In this document: piece after piece, positions 61,034-64,000 of the stretch
Numbering within the stretch: the first letter of the stretch is position 1
Layout of the letters: the number at the start of each line of letters is the position of its first letter
Source: Amycolatopsis sp.
GTDB taxonomy: Bacteria; Actinomycetota; Actinomycetes; Mycobacteriales; Pseudonocardiaceae
DNA length: 64,000 nt
NCBI RefSeq assembly: GCF_025464955.1
Contig: NZ_JAODNM010000124.1
Location: forward strand, 124,001 to 188,000
Direction: 5' to 3'
Position numbers and translations under genes: made by a program
Notes under the pieces: model-generated
Told to the model about the DNA's origin: nothing
What the model saw: the letters and a program-made list of their open reading frames with translations, nothing else
Databases searched by the model: none

Positions 61034-61164
61034 TGCGGCTCATCAGGGACAACCAGCGACCTACCGGTCGCCCTGCCGGTCGGCTTACGCCAGCGCTGCC
61101 TCTACCAGCGGAAATACCCGATTGGCGCCAGCGACACTCTGCCACTCCTGGAGGTCTCCAATGA
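61030..61164 (+). CDS. Small ORF (44 aa) linking transfer and replication genes
   Basis: The frame starts in the ATPase stop (ATGA) and ends in the start of the replication-relaxation gene (ATGA). It encodes a Pro/Arg-rich peptide without motifs. Overlap at both ends supports translation, but it may serve only for coupling. Confidence 0.4.
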   Translation: MMRLIRDNQRPTGRPAGRLTPALPLPAEIPDWRQRHSATPGGLQ

Positions 61165-61979
61165 GCGGCCGAGCGCTCGCCCGCAGGCTGGCCCGGCAAC
61201 TGGGGCCGAGGGATATCGCCATCCTGCGCACGTTGCTCGAATTCAGGCTCATGCAAGGTGCCCAACTGCGGAGACTTCTATTCTCGGAGGGCCAGCGCGA
61301 CACCCAGACCCGCAAGGCGCGCGCCGCCTTGCAGCGCCTCACCCAGCAGAAACTCATCGTCCGCCTCGACCACCACCGCTCGATCGGCGGAGAGGACGCG
61401 GGCTCACAGAGCCACACCTACGGCCTTGGCGGGTGGGGACATGCCGTACTCGACCTCGACCACCAGACCCCGCAGCGCCACCGCCGGGTCTATGACACCA
61501 AACCGGCTTTCGCGGCACACGCTCTAACAGTCAGCGAGCTTGCGGTCGAACTCCGGGAACAGGAACGCGCCGGCCTCTGCGAGATCGAGGAACTGCGGGC
61601 TGAACCAGGTGCCTGGCGCCGGTTCGTCGGCCTCGGCGGTGAGCAACGCATCCTCAAGCCGGACATGTTCGTGCGGATGAACGTCGGCGAATACGAGCTC
61701 AGCCACTTCATCGAGGTAGACAAGGACACCGAGAGCCTGCCGACCATTTTCCGCAAGTGCCGGGTCTACCTCGACTACTTCCGCACGGGCCAGGAACAGC
61801 AGACGCACGGGGTCTTCCCGCTGGTGTGGTGGCTCGTTCCCGACCGCCACCGGCTGGAGGCGATCGCCCACACCATCCGCCGTCTGCCCGCCGACGCCCA
61901 TGCGCTGTTCACCGTCGCCCTCACCAGCGACGCCGTCAGCCGCCTTATCCACCAACCCACCGAAGGAGGTGCCCTATGA
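61161..61979 (+). CDS. Replication-relaxation family protein
   Basis: The 272-residue protein has an N-terminal winged-helix region (RDIAILRTLLEFRLMQGAQLRRLLF) and the family core (RYDTKPAFAAHALTVSEL-like, ELSHFIEVDKDTESLP, RCVYLDYFRTG-like). Members sit in actinobacterial plasmids and integrative elements and are implicated in replication or plasmid control. GGAGG lies upstream of the ATG. It overlaps the methyltransferase gene by 4 nt. Confidence 0.87.
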   Translation: MSGRALARRLARQLGPRDIAILRTLLEFRLMQGAQLRRLLFSEGQRDTQTRKARAALQRLTQQKLIVRLDHHRSIGGEDAGSQSHTYGLGGWGHAVLDLDHQTPQRHRRVYDTKPAFAAHALTVSELAVELREQERAGLCEIEELRAEPGAWRRFVGLGGEQRILKPDMFVRMNVGEYELSHFIEVDKDTESLPTIFRKCRVYLDYFRTGQEQQTHGVFPLVWWLVPDRHRLEAIAHTIRRLPADAHALFTVALTSDAVSRLIHQPTEGGAL

Positions 61980-63031
61980 ACCCCAACACACCGCTACCCC
62001 GTAACCAGATACTCGTCGGCGACGTCCGCCAGCGGCTCAAGGAGCTTCCGGACGCCTCGGTGGACTGCATCGTCACGTCGCCGCCGTACTTCGCGATGCG
62101 CGATTACGGCCACGCCGACCAGATAGGGGCGGAAGCCCACGTCGACGATTGGGCGGCCGACATCGCAGCGGTCTGCGCCGAACTCTGGCGCGTCCTCACC
62201 CCCGGCGGCAGCCTCTTCCTCAACCTTGGGGACGGGTACAGCCGCCACCCGCGAGAAGGAGCCGTCAAGAAGAGCCTGCTGCTTGGACCGCAGCGGGTGG
62301 CACTTCGGATGACCGAGGCCGGATGGCTGCTCCGTAACCAAGTCGTGTGGGCGAAGAAGAACCCGATGCCGTCGAGCGTCGGCGACCGGTTCACCACGAC
62401 GCATGAGTTCGTCTACTTCTTCACCAAGCAGGCGAACTACCACTTCGACCTTGACGCCATCCGCGAGATACCAAAGAACGGACGACCCACCAAAGGGCGA
62501 AGCCGCGTCGGCCACTACCTGCCACGCCAGGCGGTGCCCGCACTCGGTGGCGGCACGTCGCCGCGGATCGACCTCAACCACGGCCTGGCGACGCTCAAGA
62601 GCGAAGGACGTGACAGCCATCCGCTGGGTAAGAATCCGGGCGACGTCTGGTCGCTGGCAACGGGCAGCTACCGGGGCGCGCACTTCGCCACGTTCCCTGT
62701 GGAGCTTGTCCGCCGACCCATCTTGGCGACCTGTCCACAGCGGCTGTGCACAACTTGTGGACAGCCGTGGCAGCGCGCACCCCAGATGTTGGGCGATCGT
62801 CGCCTGGCTACCGGCGCGCTTCGTCCTGTCTGCGCCCACAGCGAGTGGCGGCGGGGCATCGTGCTCGATCCGTTTCTGGGCTCCGGCACGGTGGCCGTCG
62901 CCGCGGAGGAGCACGAGCGGGACTGGATCGGCATCGAGTTGAACCCGGAGTACGCCGCGCTCGCAGAAAAGCGGCTCGCGGACTGGCGAATCGGGCACAA
63001 GAACACCAAGAAAACCAAAGGAGGAATCTGA
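61976..63031 (+). CDS. Type II-like DNA methyltransferase (beta-class)
   Basis: The 351-residue enzyme has the TSPPY catalytic motif (about residues 35-39) before the SAM-binding DPFLGSGT motif (about 303-310), the order of beta-class N4-cytosine or N6-adenine methyltransferases. A CPQRLCTTCG cluster resembles a zinc site. GGAGG precedes the ATG. No restriction gene is adjacent, so it is likely an orphan that protects or regulates the element's DNA. Confidence 0.9.
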   Translation: MNPNTPLPRNQILVGDVRQRLKELPDASVDCIVTSPPYFAMRDYGHADQIGAEAHVDDWAADIAAVCAELWRVLTPGGSLFLNLGDGYSRHPREGAVKKSLLLGPQRVALRMTEAGWLLRNQVVWAKKNPMPSSVGDRFTTTHEFVYFFTKQANYHFDLDAIREIPKNGRPTKGRSRVGHYLPRQAVPALGGGTSPRIDLNHGLATLKSEGRDSHPLGKNPGDVWSLATGSYRGAHFATFPVELVRRPILATCPQRLCTTCGQPWQRAPQMLGDRRLATGALRPVCAHSEWRRGIVLDPFLGSGTVAVAAEEHERDWIGIELNPEYAALAEKRLADWRIGHKNTKKTKGGI

Positions 63032-63033
63032 TC

Positions 63034-63828
63034 ATGGAACGCACACCCCACAACCCCAACCACGGAGGTGACAACACCCCAGAAGTCCGCAGCGGCGTCA
63101 ACAGCTACGGCACCGACGACCCCGAGCAACAAGCACACATAGAAAACGCTCGGATCGAGGCATCCAGAGAACGACGACACAACCGCGCCCAGCTCGAACG
63201 GCTCGTCGACGCCGGTCTGAACCCTGACGATGCCGAAACCGTCGTCGAGTTCGATCAGGCTGAACGCGACCGGCGCCGCAGTGACGAACTGCTCCCCGGC
63301 CAAGCCCCGCGGATCTACGTAGCTTGCGAAGCCGCCGAGGAGGCCGGGCAGTTGCATGGTCGTTGGATCGACACCACCGACGACCTGACCGACATCCAGA
63401 CACAGGTGGTCGCCATGCTGGCGGCCTCACCGGTTGTCGGAGCCGACCGCTACGTCATCCGCGAACACCGCGGCTTCGAGGGCTACGGCGTCGAGGAGCA
63501 CGCGCCGATCGCCACCGTCGCGGTGATCGGGCGCAACATCCAGCGGTACGGCGCGCCGTACGCCGCCTACCTCAGCGTCATCGACACCCGTGACGCCGAA
63601 GCGCTCGACAGTTTTGATGACCTGCACGTTGGCAGCTTCGACTCGGCCGAGGCCTGGGCGCAGGCGGTCGGCGAAGATCTCGACTGGGATCTACAGCTCG
63701 ACCGTGCCGTTGATCCGCAGCTCCGGCCGTACGTGGGCATCGACTACGCCAAGTTCGCCGACGACGCCCGTGCCAAGTGGGACATCGTCGACGGCCTGGA
63801 CGGCAAAACCCATGTCTTCTTACGCTGA
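63034..63828 (+). CDS. ardA: ArdA-type antirestriction protein
   Basis: The 264-residue acidic protein has the ArdA core: PRIYVACEAAEEAGQLHGRW, LTDIQTQVVAMLAASP, REHRGFEGYGVEEH. An N-terminal extension of about 85 residues is charged. ArdA mimics DNA and blocks type I restriction enzymes when an element enters a new host. AAAGGAGG precedes the ATG. It follows the methyltransferase by 2 nt, so the element has both a DNA modifier and an antirestriction factor. Confidence 0.85.
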   Translation: MERTPHNPNHGGDNTPEVRSGVNSYGTDDPEQQAHIENARIEASRERRHNRAQLERLVDAGLNPDDAETVVEFDQAERDRRRSDELLPGQAPRIYVACEAAEEAGQLHGRWIDTTDDLTDIQTQVVAMLAASPVVGADRYVIREHRGFEGYGVEEHAPIATVAVIGRNIQRYGAPYAAYLSVIDTRDAEALDSFDDLHVGSFDSAEAWAQAVGEDLDWDLQLDRAVDPQLRPYVGIDYAKFADDARAKWDIVDGLDGKTHVFLR

Positions 63829-63837
63829 CCCGCTCAG

Positions 63838-63859
63838 CAGGCCACTCCTCGGTGGCCTG
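63838..63859. terminator. Hairpin after ardA
   Basis: CAGGCCAC (63838-63845) pairs with GTGGCCTG (63852-63859) around a 6-nt loop, 9 nt after the ardA stop. It may attenuate transcription before the next gene. Confidence 0.55.
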
Positions 63860-63928
63860 TGGCCGCTCACCACGCTCCGCAACTCGCGGACATGGGCGGT
63901 CACACCACACCGAGGAAGGAGATCAGTC

Positions 63929-64000
63929 GTGACTGATCCCACCGGAAAAAACGGCGTCAAGACGCTCGGAATCAAGCTGCCACCAGGGCTGCACGCCCAG
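63929..64000 (+). CDS. N-terminal fragment of next gene, truncated at window end
   Basis: A GTG start with the GGAAGGAG site upstream opens a frame of 24 codons (VTDPTGKNGVKTLGIKLPPG) that reaches the window edge. The LGIKLPPGLHAQ end resembles a small ribbon-helix-helix-type DNA-binding or relaxosome protein, but the fragment is too short to decide. Confidence 0.55.
   Translation, partial: MTDPTGKNGVKTLGIKLPPGLHAQ

Overview
The window is high-GC actinobacterial DNA. Combined features point to the order Pseudonocardiales (an Amycolatopsis-like genome): a complete mce lipid-import operon, an iniBAC dynamin locus with an IniR-like regulator, an XRE(DUF5753)/DUF397 pair, WXG/ESX-type proteins, and many GTG/TTG starts with 4-nt gene overlaps. 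The genus is inferred from gene content only.

Left part, about 1-32.3 kb, is core-like and very GC rich. It holds an ABC1/UbiB kinase gene, two TetR regulators, and a leftward five-gene catabolic operon (esterase, Baeyer-Villiger-type monooxygenase, TetR, acyl-CoA synthetase, unknown protein) with a repeated candidate operator. Next is a rightward mce operon (yrbEA, yrbEB, mceA-F and an Mce-associated membrane protein). A second leftward operon follows (AurF-like diiron oxygenase, alpha/beta hydrolase, second monooxygenase, SDR), divergent from its own TetR. Together these read as uptake and oxidation of hydrophobic, ketone- or sterol-like substrates. A secreted trypsin-like protease follows, then iniB-iniA-iniC, divergent from a truncated membrane Hsp70 and an 821-aa LuxR/STAND regulator resembling mycobacterial IniR.

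From about 32.4 kb the character changes. A decayed secreted-protein pseudogene and a strong terminator are followed by lower-GC accessory DNA. The first block (33.2-42.8 kb) is a defence island: XRE/ImmA regulators, a type I CBASS (CD-NTase plus Cap15), a membrane DUF6338/KTSC block of unknown role, a type II Thoeris-like TIR plus TM-macro pair with a translationally coupled HIT hydrolase, and a separate TIR protein. The XRE(DUF5753)/DUF397 pair closes it.

The second block (43-58.4 kb) contains five overlapping small genes, two of which look like catalytically dead serine-recombinase domains. It continues with an unusual MiaA-like/HAD/two-unknown-gene cluster, an ESX-type WXG protein cluster with a candidate glycine-zipper effector, an NB-ARC STAND ATPase with an adjacent unknown gene, and a hydrolase/acyltransferase divergent pair.

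The last block (58.6-64 kb) looks like the transfer/replication module of an integrative or plasmid-type element: a FtsK/TraD-like ATPase, a replication-relaxation protein, a DNA methyltransferase and ArdA antirestriction, all closely coupled. No integrase, tRNA or att site was recognised, so the element boundaries are open.

The most interesting candidate is the three-gene TIR / TM-macro / HIT operon at 38567-40382, where a HIT nucleotide hydrolase appears built into a Thoeris-like immune operon. The MiaA/HAD/unknown cluster at 44980-48335 is the next most unusual.
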